The notes beneath the pieces were generated by a model, which was given only the letters and a program-made list of their open reading frames with translations, had not been told where the DNA came from and ran no database searches. This document shows, in pieces, positions 23,653-32,450 of a stretch of DNA of 35,478 nt (position 1 is the first letter of the stretch; each line of letters opens with the position of its first letter). The translations under genes and the position numbers were made by a program. Origin of the DNA: Deltaproteobacteria bacterium. GTDB taxonomy: Bacteria; Desulfobacterota; Deferrimicrobia; Deferrimicrobiales; Deferrimicrobiaceae. The stretch is taken from NCBI GenBank assembly GCA_020346465.1, contig CP070783.1, positions 1,296,112-1,331,589 of the forward strand, in the 5' to 3' direction.

Positions 23653-26160
23653 TCACCTCTTTTGTCCCGGGAGGAGGTTCCGGAACAGCCCCTCCACTTC
23701 CTTGCGTTGCTCCGTCTTGTCCGGCTTCGTCCCGGGCGCCCCCTTCCCGGCTTCGCCCTCCCCGGGGGACGGCGAAGCTCCGGTCACGCCCCCGATCGCC
23801 TCTTTGAGGAGCCGCTCCCCGACCCCCCTCGCGAGCGCTTCGGTATCCAGGGAGACCACCGGGGCCGTCACCGGCCCCGACATGACCAGGGGGATCTCCA
23901 CCTCGCCCTGCGGGCCGACCAGGAATTTCCCCGCCGCGCCCCGGACGCGCGCCGACATCTCCTTCGACAGGCGGAGCACCCCCCGAAAATCGAGCGTCCG
24001 GTCGAAACCCACGGCCGCCGTTCCGGAAAGCCCCAGCGTCCCGGAGAGGAGCCTCAGGGATTGCGTCCGGATTTTTCCGGCCTCGACCTGGAACGAAGCC
24101 GAAAAGTCCGAGAACGATGTCGCCGCCTCGCCGCGCGCCGCCTTGCCGCCGGGGACAAGGGTCTGCAGGCCGGCCACGCCGGCCGCCGTCGACAGCAGGT
24201 CCACCCCCTTGATTCTACCACCGGTAAGCCTGACGGAGCCGGAGCCGGAAGCGGTGCGGGAAAAGTCCGCGAAGTCCCTCATCCCCCCGCCGATGTCCGC
24301 GGAAAGCGACAGCGGGCCGGAGAGAAAGTCCTTCAGGGAGGTCTTGCGGGAGAGGATCTCCTCGACCGCAACCTCCTTGACCGCCACCTTGACCCGGAAA
24401 TCGGGATCGGGAGAGGCAAGGCCCACGACGCCGGAGAGCACAACGTCCCCGCCGTACATCCGCGCGGTCACGGAATCGAGGAGCAGATCCCCCTTCTCGT
24501 AACGGACGACCCCCTTGAGATTCGTGAACTCCACTCCCCTCGCCTTGCCGGCGTCGATCGCGACATCCACCCGCGCGGAGATCTCCTGCCTGCGCCGTTC
24601 CTCCTTCGCCGGCTTCCCCGGCGGGGCTTCCTTCTCCTCCTTCCCCTTCCTGTCGGGAGGAAAGAGCGCATCCACGTCCAAATAGGCCATCCGCAGGTCG
24701 ACCCGCCCCGCCGGCGCGGGCCCGAGGGAGGCGTTCCCGTCCAGGGAGAACCGCTTCCCGTTGAGAAGCCCTGCGAGCCGGGAGAACGCCACGGACCGGG
24801 GAGCGAGAGCGATCGTTCCGGTAAGCGTCCGAAGGTCGATGGTCCTGTCCGGGATCCGGAAGCCGACCCCTCCGAGGTCGACCTTCCCTTCGTACGCCTC
24901 CGGGGCGCCCGCGCCCGCGCGCCTCCCCTTCCCCGACGCCGTCAGGCGTCCCTCCGGGGACCACTTCGCAAGAAGCGGCGCGCCGGGCGACTTCGCCAGC
25001 TCGGCGAGGGAGGAGACCGTTGCGGTCGCCTCCCACTCCCGGGCCCCCGTGCCGGGATTCAGGACGCCCTTCGCGGTGACGGAAAGCGGGGGGGCGAGAA
25101 GCTGCGCGTTCGAGAGGAAGAGCCGGTCGGAGGCATAGCGCCCTTTGGCCACGATCGTGCACGGGGTGTCGACAGCTTTCCGGAGCTCCGGTTCCGCGTT
25201 GAGCGTCGCCCCGGCGCGGGTCAAATCGGCCCTGGCCTCGAATTCCGGCGACGGGAGGGTCCCGGTTACGATGACGGAAAAGGGGATGACCCCCTCGAGC
25301 CGCGCCTTCGCAAGGCCTTCCGGCGGATCTTTGAACAGGTCCAAAATCCTGTCCGCGCGGATCCCCGGGAAGGAGACCGCGAAGTCGACGGCGGCGGGCT
25401 CCTGCGCGGCGAAGACCCTGCCCTGAACCGCCACCTTCTGCCCGAACAGCTCTCCCTCCCCCCGGATCCCGGAAGCGGCGCGGCCGGTTCCCGCGTCCTG
25501 CTCCCTGGCCAGGCTTCCGGCAAACGAAACCTCCCCCCGCACCTGCCCCTCGATCCGTGTCCGGACCTCGAAATCGTTCCGCCTTTCCCCGATGCCGGAC
25601 AGCCGGACGGTGAACGGGGAGATCTCCCACCGGCTCTGTTTGCCGCCCCTGTCCTCCAGATGGAACAGGAGATCCGCATCCTCGACGTTGACGGTTCTCA
25701 ATACGACGGCCACCCGGTCCCCGTCTTTCCCCGCGATGGGCGGGCCGGCGGGTTTCTCCTTCCCCGCAAGCCGGTTGACGATGTCCGTCGCGGAGTGTGT
25801 GCCGTCCGCATAGGTGCGGAACACGATCTTCGGCCGGTGAAGGATGCCCTTCGTGAACACCGCCCTCCCGGAGAAAAGCGGCGCGATCGCAAGCCGGATC
25901 TCGGCCTCCGGCACCGACAGGAGCTGTTCCTTCGGATGGCGCGCGTCCCCCGAGACCGTAAGCCCCGCCACCCTCACTCCGATGCCGGGAAACAGCGACA
26001 GGGAGAGTCCCGAAAGGCCGATCGTGCGCCCGGTCTTCTCCTCGAGAGCCGCCACGATGCGGGGCCTGAGGGAATCGACCGGAAGCAGGCGGGGGAGCAG
26101 CAGAACGAGGACGACGAGGATGAGGACGACGACTGCCGCTGTGACCGCACCTTTGCGCAT
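23653..26160 (-). CDS. AsmA-family envelope protein
   Basis: An 835-residue protein with one N-terminal membrane helix (about residues 5-25) and a large periplasmic body. The opening LRPRIVAALEEKTGRTIGLSG is the AsmA N-terminal motif. The middle is a long run of short beta strands as expected for a lipid-carrying beta-groove, with a charged, Lys/Pro-rich linker at about residues 492-520. The C-terminal AsmA-like domain contains GSGSVRLTGGRIKGVDL. AsmA-like proteins such as TamB and YhdP move phospholipids between membranes; a similar role is inferred here. GGAG before the ATG starts just after the gatB stop. It is an odd partner for translation and cofactor genes but sits tightly within their run. 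Confidence 0.88.
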   Translation of the reverse strand: MRKGAVTAAVVVLILVVLVLLLPRLLPVDSLRPRIVAALEEKTGRTIGLSGLSLSLFPGIGVRVAGLTVSGDARHPKEQLLSVPEAEIRLAIAPLFSGRAVFTKGILHRPKIVFRTYADGTHSATDIVNRLAGKEKPAGPPIAGKDGDRVAVVLRTVNVEDADLLFHLEDRGGKQSRWEISPFTVRLSGIGERRNDFEVRTRIEGQVRGEVSFAGSLAREQDAGTGRAASGIRGEGELFGQKVAVQGRVFAAQEPAAVDFAVSFPGIRADRILDLFKDPPEGLAKARLEGVIPFSVIVTGTLPSPEFEARADLTRAGATLNAEPELRKAVDTPCTIVAKGRYASDRLFLSNAQLLAPPLSVTAKGVLNPGTGAREWEATATVSSLAELAKSPGAPLLAKWSPEGRLTASGKGRRAGAGAPEAYEGKVDLGGVGFRIPDRTIDLRTLTGTIALAPRSVAFSRLAGLLNGKRFSLDGNASLGPAPAGRVDLRMAYLDVDALFPPDRKGKEEKEAPPGKPAKEERRRQEISARVDVAIDAGKARGVEFTNLKGVVRYEKGDLLLDSVTARMYGGDVVLSGVVGLASPDPDFRVKVAVKEVAVEEILSRKTSLKDFLSGPLSLSADIGGGMRDFADFSRTASGSGSVRLTGGRIKGVDLLSTAAGVAGLQTLVPGGKAARGEAATSFSDFSASFQVEAGKIRTQSLRLLSGTLGLSGTAAVGFDRTLDFRGVLRLSKEMSARVRGAAGKFLVGPQGEVEIPLVMSGPVTAPVVSLDTEALARGVGERLLKEAIGGVTGASPSPGEGEAGKGAPGTKPDKTEQRKEVEGLFRNLLPGQKR

Positions 26161-26169
26161 CGCTTTCTC

Positions 26170-27585
26170 CTATCCGAGCTTGGCCTTCAGTACCTCCTGG
26201 ACCATTCTCGGGTTGGCCTTGCCCCTCGTCTCCTTCATGATCTGCCCCACGAAGAAGGAGAGCAGGCCGGTCTTGCCCGCACGGTAGCTTTCCACCTCCT
26301 TCGGGTTTCCCGCGATGACCTTGTCCGCGATCGCCTCGAGCGCCCCGGCGTCGGAGATCTGCGTCAACCCTTTTTCGTCCCGGATCTGCCGGACGGGCTT
26401 CCCGGTCCCGATCGCGGCCTCCACCAGCGTCTTGGAGGCCGTTGCGGAGATCGTTCCGGTCTCGCGGTCCTCGACGACGTGCGCGATCGTCTCCGGCGAC
26501 AGCCTTCCCGCGACGATGGCCTCCTTCCACTGGATGCACTCGTTCGCGGTCACCTTCGGATTTCCCCCGAAGGCGGCGGCCGACGCCTCGAAGAAATCGG
26601 CAAGCAGGCGGGAGGAGGAGAGGAGCTCCGCGTCGTAGCGGGGGATTCCGTACCGGGAGGCAAGACGCGCGATCTTCTCTCCGGGGAGCTCCGGGATCGT
26701 CTTCCGCAGCTCCTCGACCCACGCCTCGTCGATATGGAGGGGGAGAAGGTCCGGGTCGGGAAAATACCGGTAGTCGTGCGCCTCCTCCTTGCCGCGCATG
26801 GGGACGGTCACCCCCGCGTCGGCGTCCCACAGCCGCGTCTCCTGGACGACCGCCCCGCCGTCCTCGATCAACTCGATCTGCCGCCGGATTTCGTGCTCGA
26901 GGGCCTTCTCCACGTTCCGGAAGGAGTTCATGTTCTTGAGCTCCGCCTTGGTCCCGAACTCCTTTTGCCCCCTCGGCCGCACGGAGACGTTCGCGTCGCA
27001 GCGGAACGACCCTTCCTCCATGTTCCCGTCGCAGACCTCCAGGTAGACGAGGATGTCCCGCAGCCTGCGCAGGTACGCCCCCCCCTCCTCCGGAGTCCGG
27101 ATGTCGGGCTCCGAAACGATCTCCATCAGAGGCACCGAGCAGCGGTTGAGGTCCGCCAGCGACGTCTGCGCACCCGCGAAGGCCCCCGCGTGGACGAGCT
27201 TCCCGGCGTCCTCCTCCAGGTGGATCCGGGTGATCCCGATCCGCCGGGTCGTGCCGTTCCGTTCGATGTCGATGTGGCCGGAGACCGCCAGGGGCAGCTC
27301 GTACTGCGAAATCTGGTACGCCTTCGGCAGGTCCGGATAGAAGTAGTTCTTCCGGGCAAAGACGCTTCTGCTCTGCACCCGGCAGGAGGTGGCCACCGCC
27401 GTCCGGATGGCGAACTCCACCGCCTTCCGGTTGAGGACGGGCAGGACGCCCGGCATCCCCGTGCAGACGGGGCAGGTGTTTTCGTTGGGGGGCGCCCCGA
27501 ACCCGGTCGAGCAGGCGCAGAAGATCTTGCTCTCCGTCGCGAGCTGGGCGTGGACCTCCAGGCCGATGACCGCTTCGAACCCCAT
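26170..27585 (-). CDS. gatB: Asp-tRNA(Asn)/Glu-tRNA(Gln) amidotransferase subunit B
   Basis: A 471-residue kinase-type subunit that activates misacylated Glu-tRNA(Gln) or Asp-tRNA(Asn) with ATP. The start VIGLEVHAQLATESKIFC, the CACSTGFGAPPNENTCPVC zinc region (residues 24-42), the GMPGVLPVLN and KNYFYPDLPKAYQISQYE segments, and the C-terminal YqeY-like tail ending VGQIMKETRGKANPRMVQEVL are all diagnostic. It lies seven bases after gatA and nine before asmA. Presence of the whole complex implies that at least one of glutaminyl- or asparaginyl-tRNA synthetase is missing or supplemented in this organism. Confidence 0.97.
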   Translation of the reverse strand: MGFEAVIGLEVHAQLATESKIFCACSTGFGAPPNENTCPVCTGMPGVLPVLNRKAVEFAIRTAVATSCRVQSRSVFARKNYFYPDLPKAYQISQYELPLAVSGHIDIERNGTTRRIGITRIHLEEDAGKLVHAGAFAGAQTSLADLNRCSVPLMEIVSEPDIRTPEEGGAYLRRLRDILVYLEVCDGNMEEGSFRCDANVSVRPRGQKEFGTKAELKNMNSFRNVEKALEHEIRRQIELIEDGGAVVQETRLWDADAGVTVPMRGKEEAHDYRYFPDPDLLPLHIDEAWVEELRKTIPELPGEKIARLASRYGIPRYDAELLSSSRLLADFFEASAAAFGGNPKVTANECIQWKEAIVAGRLSPETIAHVVEDRETGTISATASKTLVEAAIGTGKPVRQIRDEKGLTQISDAGALEAIADKVIAGNPKEVESYRAGKTGLLSFFVGQIMKETRGKANPRMVQEVLKAKLG

Positions 27586-27592
27586 CCCCGGC

Positions 27593-29065
27593 CTACCCTT
27601 CCTCCGGCGCCACCCGCGGCAGCGGGATCTCCCGCTCGATCGCGGCGGCGGCGGCGAGGATCGCCTCCTCGTCGAAATGCCTTCCCAGCAGCTGCGCCCC
27701 GATCGGGAGCCCGTCGGGCGACATGCCGCAGGGCACGGAGATCCCGGGGATCCCCGCCAGGTTGCACGGGATCGTGTAGATGTCCGAGAGGTACATGGTC
27801 AGCGGGTCGTCCACCTTCTCCCCGATGCGGAACGCCGGCGTGGGGGCGGTGGGGGTGAGGATCACGTCGACCCCGGCGAACGCCTCCTGGAAGTCCCGCC
27901 GCAGGAGGGTCCGCACCTTCTGGGCCTTCCCGTAATACGCCTCGTAGTAGCCCGCGGACAGCGCGTAGGTGCCGATCATGATCCTCCGCTTGACTTCCGC
28001 GCCGAACCCCTCGCCGCGGGTCCGGGACATCATCTCGATCAGCCCCTTCGCCCCTTCCGTCCGGTAGCCGTAGCGGACCCCGTCGTACCGGGCGAGGTTG
28101 GAGGAGGCCTCCGCCGGCCCGATGATGTAGTACGTCGAAAGGGCGTACTCCGTATGGGGCAGCGAGATCTCCACGCCTTCCGCGCCCAGGGAGACGAGCG
28201 CCCCGAGCGCCTTCTCGACCGCCGTCCTGACGGAAGCGTCCAGCCCCCCCGCGAAATATTCGCGCGGCAGCCCCACCCGCATCCCCTTGACGCTCCTTCC
28301 GGTCGCCGCGAGATAGTCGGGCACCGGGACGTCGACCGAGGTCGAGTCCCGGCGGTCGTGCCCCGCGATCACCCCCAGGACGGCCGCCGCGTCCGGGACG
28401 GTGCGGGCGATCGGTCCTCCCTGGTCCAGCGACGACGCGAAGGCGATCATGCCGTACCGGGAGACGCGGCCGTAGGTCGGCTTCACCCCCACGACGCCGC
28501 ACAGGGACGCCGGCTGGCGGATCGAGCCCCCCGTGTCCGTTCCCACCCCGGCGAAACAGGTCCCCGCCGCCACGGCGGCCGCCGTCCCCCCGGAGGAGCC
28601 CCCCGGGATCCTGTCGGTCGCCCACGGGTTGCGCGCGGGGCCGAACCAGGAGGTCTCCGTGGAGGACCCCATCGCGAACTCGTCCATGTTCTGCTTGCCC
28701 AGGAGGACCGCGCCGGCCTCCCGGATCTTCCCGGTGACCGTGGCGTCGTACGGCGGATCGAAGTCGTGCAGGATCCGGCTTCCACACGTCGTGCGGATCC
28801 CCTTCGTGCAGAAGATGTCCTTGAGCGCCACGGGGACGCCGTGCAGGGGCCCCCGGGCCCCGCCCGCGGCAAGCTCTTCGTCGCGTGCGGCGGCTTCCCG
28901 CATCGCCTGTTCCGGCAGAATCGTGATGTAGGCGTTGATCCTCGGGTTCATCCGGTCGATCCGCTCCAGCAGCGCGCGGGTGAGCTCCCGGGAGGAGACC
29001 TCCCTTTCGCGGACGGCCCGCGCGGCGTCGAGAAGGGTCCACTCGTGCACGGGGATGGCGGCCAC
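27593..29065 (-). CDS. gatA: Asp-tRNA(Asn)/Glu-tRNA(Gln) amidotransferase subunit A
   Basis: A 490-residue amidase-signature subunit that releases ammonia from glutamine for GatB. The triad is Lys82 (VALKDIF), Ser157 (PGGSSGG) and Ser181 ([11 protein letters not shown]), with the standard spacing. The DQGGPIART segment follows as expected. The start is GTG five bases after the gatC stop, with GAGGA upstream inside gatC. Length is typical. Amide transfer to the tRNA happens through a tunnel to GatB, so the three adjacent genes form one complex. Confidence 0.97.
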   Translation of the reverse strand: MAAIPVHEWTLLDAARAVREREVSSRELTRALLERIDRMNPRINAYITILPEQAMREAAARDEELAAGGARGPLHGVPVALKDIFCTKGIRTTCGSRILHDFDPPYDATVTGKIREAGAVLLGKQNMDEFAMGSSTETSWFGPARNPWATDRIPGGSSGGTAAAVAAGTCFAGVGTDTGGSIRQPASLCGVVGVKPTYGRVSRYGMIAFASSLDQGGPIARTVPDAAAVLGVIAGHDRRDSTSVDVPVPDYLAATGRSVKGMRVGLPREYFAGGLDASVRTAVEKALGALVSLGAEGVEISLPHTEYALSTYYIIGPAEASSNLARYDGVRYGYRTEGAKGLIEMMSRTRGEGFGAEVKRRIMIGTYALSAGYYEAYYGKAQKVRTLLRRDFQEAFAGVDVILTPTAPTPAFRIGEKVDDPLTMYLSDIYTIPCNLAGIPGISVPCGMSPDGLPIGAQLLGRHFDEEAILAAAAAIEREIPLPRVAPEEG

Positions 29066-29069
29066 GGTT

Positions 29070-29360
29070 TCAGTCCTCGATGATCCGGGGGACGCGGAAG
29101 AAATCGTCTTCCCGGTCCGGGGCGTTCTTCAGGATCTCCTCCTTTTCCCCGAAGGGATGCACCGAGTCATCGCGATAGGGAGTTCCCGTTTCCACGGCGT
29201 GGGAGGTGGGGACGACTCCCGACGTATCGAGACGGTCAAGCTGACGGATGTAGGCGAGGATGTCCCCGAGCTGCTCCCTCATCCGGTCCGCCTCGTCGGA
29301 AGAAAGGGCCAGACGGGCGAGCCGGGCCACGTGCAACACCTCTTCCCTGGTGATCGCCAT
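29070..29360 (-). CDS. gatC: Asp-tRNA(Asn)/Glu-tRNA(Gln) amidotransferase subunit C
   Basis: A 96-residue subunit that clamps GatA to GatB. The [20 protein letters not shown] start, the [16 protein letters not shown] helix and the late DSVHPF ... [17 protein letters not shown] tail are characteristic; the last stretch threads between GatA and GatB. The ATG follows a GGGGGG run at five bases. It is the first gene of the minus-strand run that extends to glnE and is divergent from the RlmL-like gene. Confidence 0.95.
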   Translation of the reverse strand: MAITREEVLHVARLARLALSSDEADRMREQLGDILAYIRQLDRLDTSGVVPTSHAVETGTPYRDDSVHPFGEKEEILKNAPDREDDFFRVPRIIED

Positions 29361-29388
29361 CGAAACCCCCCGTTTTCGTAAGAATTTC

Positions 29389-29417
29389 AATTTACCACAG
29401 TTGCCGGGGGGGCGCAA
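29389..29417 (-). promoter_or_regulatory. Candidate promoter of the gatC-to-glnE operon
   Basis: On the minus strand TTGCGC (29417-29412), a 17-base spacer and TAAATT (29394-29389, four of six). Transcription from about 29382 leaves a leader of roughly 22 bases containing the G-rich ribosome site of gatC. The -35 box is weak, so support is modest. Confidence 0.35.
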
Positions 29418-29449
29418 AAACGCCGGTCGTTTCCGGCAGGGGATGGCAC

Positions 29450-29455
29450 TAGAAT
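29450..29455 (+). promoter_or_regulatory. -10 box for a leaderless RlmL-like message
   Basis: TAGAAT (five of six) ends six bases before the ATG at 29462, the spacing expected when transcription begins at the start codon. No convincing -35 box is visible. The GAGGGG between box and ATG is too close to act as a normal ribosome site. Confidence 0.45.
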
Positions 29456-29461
29456 GAGGGG

Positions 29462-30592
29462 ATGGGAAGTCGACGGTATTTCGCCACCACGAGCAAGGGG
29501 CTCGAGGACGTCCTGGCCGGGGAGATCCGGGCGCTGGGGGGAAAGACGGTCGGGACGTCGACCGGCGGCGTCCCCTTTTCCGGAGACGCCGCCCTGGGGT
29601 ACCGGGCGAACCTGTGGCTTCGGACGGCCAACCGTGTCCTTCTTCACCTGTCCGATTTCCCGGCCCCCACGCCGGCCACCCTTTACGAAGGGGCAAAGGC
29701 GATCCCGTGGCCCGACTTCTTCCCGGTCCGGAAAACGATCGCCGTCGACGCGACGGTGCGCGACTCCGGGATCACCCACTCGCACTTCGCGGCGCAGAAG
29801 GCAAAGGATGCCGTCGTCGACCGGTTCCGCGAGGGATCCGGCTCCCGGCCGAACGTCGATCCCCTCTCCCCGGAGATCAGGATCAACGTCCGGATCGTGG
29901 GGGACGCCTGCACCGTCTCGCTGGACCTGTCGGGGGAAAGCCTCAACCGGCGGGGGTACCGGGGCGACCCGGGGGAGGCGTCCCTCCGGGAGACGCTCGC
30001 GGCGGGGATGGTTCTCCTGACCGGCTGGGACGGGGGCACCCCGCTTCTCGACCCGACCTGCGGGGCGGGAACGATCCCGATCGAGGCGGCGCTCGTCGCG
30101 ACGAACACGGCGCCCGGGCTGCGGAGGGAAACGTTCGCGTTCCAGCACCTCTCCGACTACGACCCGCCCCTCTGGGAATCGCTGGTCGCCGAGGCGAAAG
30201 AGACGGCTCTTCCTTCCGCACCCGCGAGAATCGAGGGGAGCGACCTTTCCCCCGGGGCGATCCGGAACGCCCGTCGCAATGCAGGACGGGCCGGGGTTTC
30301 CAAGGTGGTCGCCTTTGCGGATCGCGACATCCGGGAGCTTTCCCCCTCCGGCCCGCCGGGGATCATTCTCTGCAACCCGCCGTACGGGGTGCGGATTCGG
30401 TCCGGCCCCGAAGCGGAATCGTTCTACCGGGCGATGGGGGAGGCGTTCAAGAAGCGGTGCGCGGGGTGGACGGCATACGTCCTGTCCGGAAACCCGGACG
30501 CCTCGCGCCACATCGGCCTCAAGGCGTCCCGAAAGATCCCCCTCATGAACGGCCCGATCGACTGCCGCCTGCTGCGATACGAACTTTACTGA
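29462..30592 (+). CDS. THUMP-domain rRNA/tRNA guanine-N2 methyltransferase, RlmL-like
   Basis: A 376-residue class I SAM methyltransferase. The N-terminus RRYFATTSKGLEDVLAGEI and the THUMP region to about residue 160 bind RNA, and SLRETLAAGMVLLTGW leads into the catalytic domain. The SAM site is LLDPTCGAGTIPIEAA (about 195-210). The catalytic motif IV is CNPPYGVR (about 303-310), the Asn-Pro-Pro-Tyr form used for amino groups. The closest known group is the N-terminal half of RlmL/YcbY (23S rRNA m2G2445); TrmN/Trm14-type tRNA methyltransferases are the main alternative. The RlmK half of gamma-proteobacterial RlmL is absent, as is common outside that group. Confidence 0.88.
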   Translation: MGSRRYFATTSKGLEDVLAGEIRALGGKTVGTSTGGVPFSGDAALGYRANLWLRTANRVLLHLSDFPAPTPATLYEGAKAIPWPDFFPVRKTIAVDATVRDSGITHSHFAAQKAKDAVVDRFREGSGSRPNVDPLSPEIRINVRIVGDACTVSLDLSGESLNRRGYRGDPGEASLRETLAAGMVLLTGWDGGTPLLDPTCGAGTIPIEAALVATNTAPGLRRETFAFQHLSDYDPPLWESLVAEAKETALPSAPARIEGSDLSPGAIRNARRNAGRAGVSKVVAFADRDIRELSPSGPPGIILCNPPYGVRIRSGPEAESFYRAMGEAFKKRCAGWTAYVLSGNPDASRHIGLKASRKIPLMNGPIDCRLLRYELY

Positions 30593-30675
30593 AGCGCCGG
30601 GATCATTGTGCCGCACGCGCGCTCAGGCTGCCGCGCACGGCGGGATGGAAGACGAAAACCCTCCGGTCGCCCCGA

Positions 30676-30855
30676 TTACGCCTCCTCCAGGCGGATGAGG
30701 TTGTTCGCCCTCGTCCGGAGGTCCTCCGTCAACTCGATCTTGTGGCTCTGTTTCAGGTGGTCGGCGATCGTCTGGACGATCTTCTGCTCCGACTCGTCCC
30801 GGGTGACGAAATCGCAGTTCATCCCCATGGCCCTGCAGCTCAGTCTCTTCTTCAT
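30676..30855 (-). CDS. DUF1059 small protein
   Basis: A 59-residue protein: MKKRLSCRAMGMNCDFVTRD followed by a helix and DHLKQSHKI. The Cys7/Cys14 pair in a 'C-x3-G-x2-C-x-F' setting and the His-x4-His near residue 40 are the DUF1059 pattern; the family looks metal-binding and is of unknown function. The ATG follows GGGAGGTG at four bases, much better than earlier in-frame starts, and a good promoter lies about 50 bases upstream. It appears to be a single-gene unit. The 83 bases between its stop and the end of the RlmL-like gene show nothing I can name. Confidence 0.85.
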   Translation of the reverse strand: MKKRLSCRAMGMNCDFVTRDESEQKIVQTIADHLKQSHKIELTEDLRTRANNLIRLEEA

Positions 30856-30910
30856 CGCGCACCTCCCGTCCCGGCCCCGAGATTGCCACCCGCACCGGAA
30901 GTACACCTTC

Positions 30911-30939
30911 ATGATATTCGCATTCATCGATCTTCACAA
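30911..30939 (-). promoter_or_regulatory. Sigma-70 promoter for the DUF1059 gene
   Basis: On the minus strand TTGTGA (30939-30934, four of six), a 17-base spacer and TATCAT (30916-30911, five of six). The expected start near 30904 gives a 49-base leader. The first copy of the CCCGGGACC repeat directly abuts the -35 box. Confidence 0.6.
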
Positions 30940-31076
30940 CCCGGGACCGACCGCACCGGATGCACGGCCGTCAAGGTCCCGGGACGGGGAGATGCATGGG
31001 TTGCGCTCTGTCGGGACGAGTGCGGACGCCACGCCGATCACGGACGTCCGGGAAACCGCGGGAGAGACCCGGGACC
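30940..31076. repeat. Three copies of the 9-mer CCCGGGACC upstream of DUF1059
   Basis: CCCGGGACC occurs at 30940-30948 and 31068-31076, and inverted (GGTCCCGGG) at 30975-30983. The first copy touches the -35 box of the DUF1059 promoter. The first two form an inverted pair with a 26-base spacer. Regulator binding is inference. The rest of this 237-bp gap between the DUF1059 and DUF815 genes holds no gene I can support. Confidence 0.45.
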
Positions 31077-31092
31077 GGGCGGGCGGACTCCC

Positions 31093-32001
31093 TCACCGCC
31101 CGGAGGGCGGTCCGAGCAGGAGCCTTCCGGCCAGGTCGTCGATGAACTGGCGCGCGGCCCGGCCGCTGCGATGACCGCCCTCCATCGCCCAGCGGAGGGC
31201 CTCCCGGTGCAGCGCCGCCCGGTCCACGGGAAGTGCAAGACGCGCCGCGTAATGGTCGACGACGGCGAGGTACGTTTCCTGGTCGAAGCGGGGGAACCCC
31301 AGGCGCATTCCGAACCGGTCGGCCAGGCCGAGCTTCTCCGACACGGCTTCCTCGGGGTGGATCTCCCCGACGCCCGTGTTGTCGGACATCGTCTCCGGCA
31401 TGAGGTGCCGCCGGTTGGAGGTCGCGTAGATCAGGACGTTCCCCGGTCTCTCCTCGAGGCCCCCGTCGAGGAGCGTCTTCAGGATCCGGTAGTCGTCCTC
31501 CCTCTCCCCGAAGGAGAGGTCGTCGCAGAACACCACGAACCGGAACGGAACGCCGCGCAGCATCGCCGCAATCGCGGGAAGGGACGCCAGGTCCCATCGC
31601 CTCGCCTCCACGAGCCGCAGGCCCGCGGGAGCGAACCGCTTCAGGAGTCCCTTGATGCAGGACGATTTCCCGGTCCCCCGCTCCCCCCACAGGAGAAGAT
31701 TGTTCGCCGGATGGCCGGCCACGAACTGCGCCGTGTTCCGGACCAGGGTCTCCTTGGCATCGTCGACCCCCACGATATCGTCGAGATCCACGAGATGGGG
31801 GTGCTCGATCGGGGCGAGCCGCCCGGACGCGCCGTTCCTCTCCCACCGGTAAGCCCAGTACCTCTCGAAGTCCTCCCGGGCGGGCGGGGCGGCAACCCCC
31901 CGTCCGTCCAGCAGCCGCTCCGCGCGGTCCAGCATCCTCTCCAGCCTCGTCAGCAGGTGCCCCCATCGCCCGTCGTCCATTCCGTCCCCCATCTCCTTCA
32001 C
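31093..32001 (-). CDS. DUF815-family AAA+ ATPase
   Basis: A 302-residue predicted ATPase. The lead-in HPHLVDLDDIVGVDDAKETL is the DUF815 signature. Walker A is GERGTGKSS (106-114), Walker B is RFVVFCDDLSF (about 152-162), and sensor 1 is LIYATSNRRHLMPE. The family is widespread and its partner is unknown; it is an AAA ATPase distinct from MoxR and ChlI. The GTG start lies four bases after the thioesterase stop. ATGs at 31992 and 31980 are alternatives, and the choice does not touch the domain. It is the last gene of the chelatase cluster. Confidence 0.85.
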   Translation of the reverse strand: MKEMGDGMDDGRWGHLLTRLERMLDRAERLLDGRGVAAPPAREDFERYWAYRWERNGASGRLAPIEHPHLVDLDDIVGVDDAKETLVRNTAQFVAGHPANNLLLWGERGTGKSSCIKGLLKRFAPAGLRLVEARRWDLASLPAIAAMLRGVPFRFVVFCDDLSFGEREDDYRILKTLLDGGLEERPGNVLIYATSNRRHLMPETMSDNTGVGEIHPEEAVSEKLGLADRFGMRLGFPRFDQETYLAVVDHYAARLALPVDRAALHREALRWAMEGGHRSGRAARQFIDDLAGRLLLGPPSGR

Positions 32002-32005
32002 GAGT

Positions 32006-32431
32006 TCACCGGGACGCGGCGGGAACGAGCGCCAGGGTGACCATCGCCTTGGCCACCATTTTCCTGATCCCGTCGCGTTCCGCGTAGACCTCCGACTCCG
32101 CCACCTGGAGGGTCTTCCCCTGCCGGAGGACCGACGCCCGGCACAGGAGGCGCTCCCCCAGGGCAGGCCGCAGGAAGTTGATCTTGAACTCGACGGTCAG
32201 GACGAGGTCGCCTTCCGCCGCGAGCGTCCCCGCGCCCCCCCCCGCGGTGTGGTCGGCGATCGTCGCCTGCACCCCCGCGTGGACGTACCCGTCCTGCTGC
32301 AGGTGCTTCGGTTTTATTTCCAGGACGGATTCGCACCAGCCCGGTCCCGCGTCCCGGAACCGAATCCCCAGGTCCCCGGCGAAGGCGGCCCGGGAAAAGA
32401 TCGCTTCCGCCTTCTCCCGGAATATCGGCAT
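32006..32431 (-). CDS. PaaI-type hotdog-fold thioesterase
   Basis: A 141-residue single hotdog domain. The active-site helix GYVHAGVQATIADHTAGGGA (about residues 48-67) matches the PaaI group (H-G/A-G-x-x-x-x-x-x-D). The LVLTVEFKINFLRPALGE strand and AESEVYAERDG follow in the usual order. It probably hydrolyses an acyl-CoA thioester in a tetramer; the substrate is unknown. The ATG is supported by GGAG seven bases upstream; a GTG four codons earlier is possible. It sits between chlI and the DUF815 gene with short gaps, so it is likely co-transcribed, though a link to metal chelation is not obvious. Confidence 0.88.
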   Translation of the reverse strand: MPIFREKAEAIFSRAAFAGDLGIRFRDAGPGWCESVLEIKPKHLQQDGYVHAGVQATIADHTAGGGAGTLAAEGDLVLTVEFKINFLRPALGERLLCRASVLRQGKTLQVAESEVYAERDGIRKMVAKAMVTLALVPAASR

Positions 32432-32450
32432 CCGCGTCTCCACGGGACGG

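Noticed and set aside
23641-27858. A 1405-codon plus-strand open frame opposite asmA and gatB
   Set aside because: Both underlying minus-strand genes are certain; the long frame is a composition effect.
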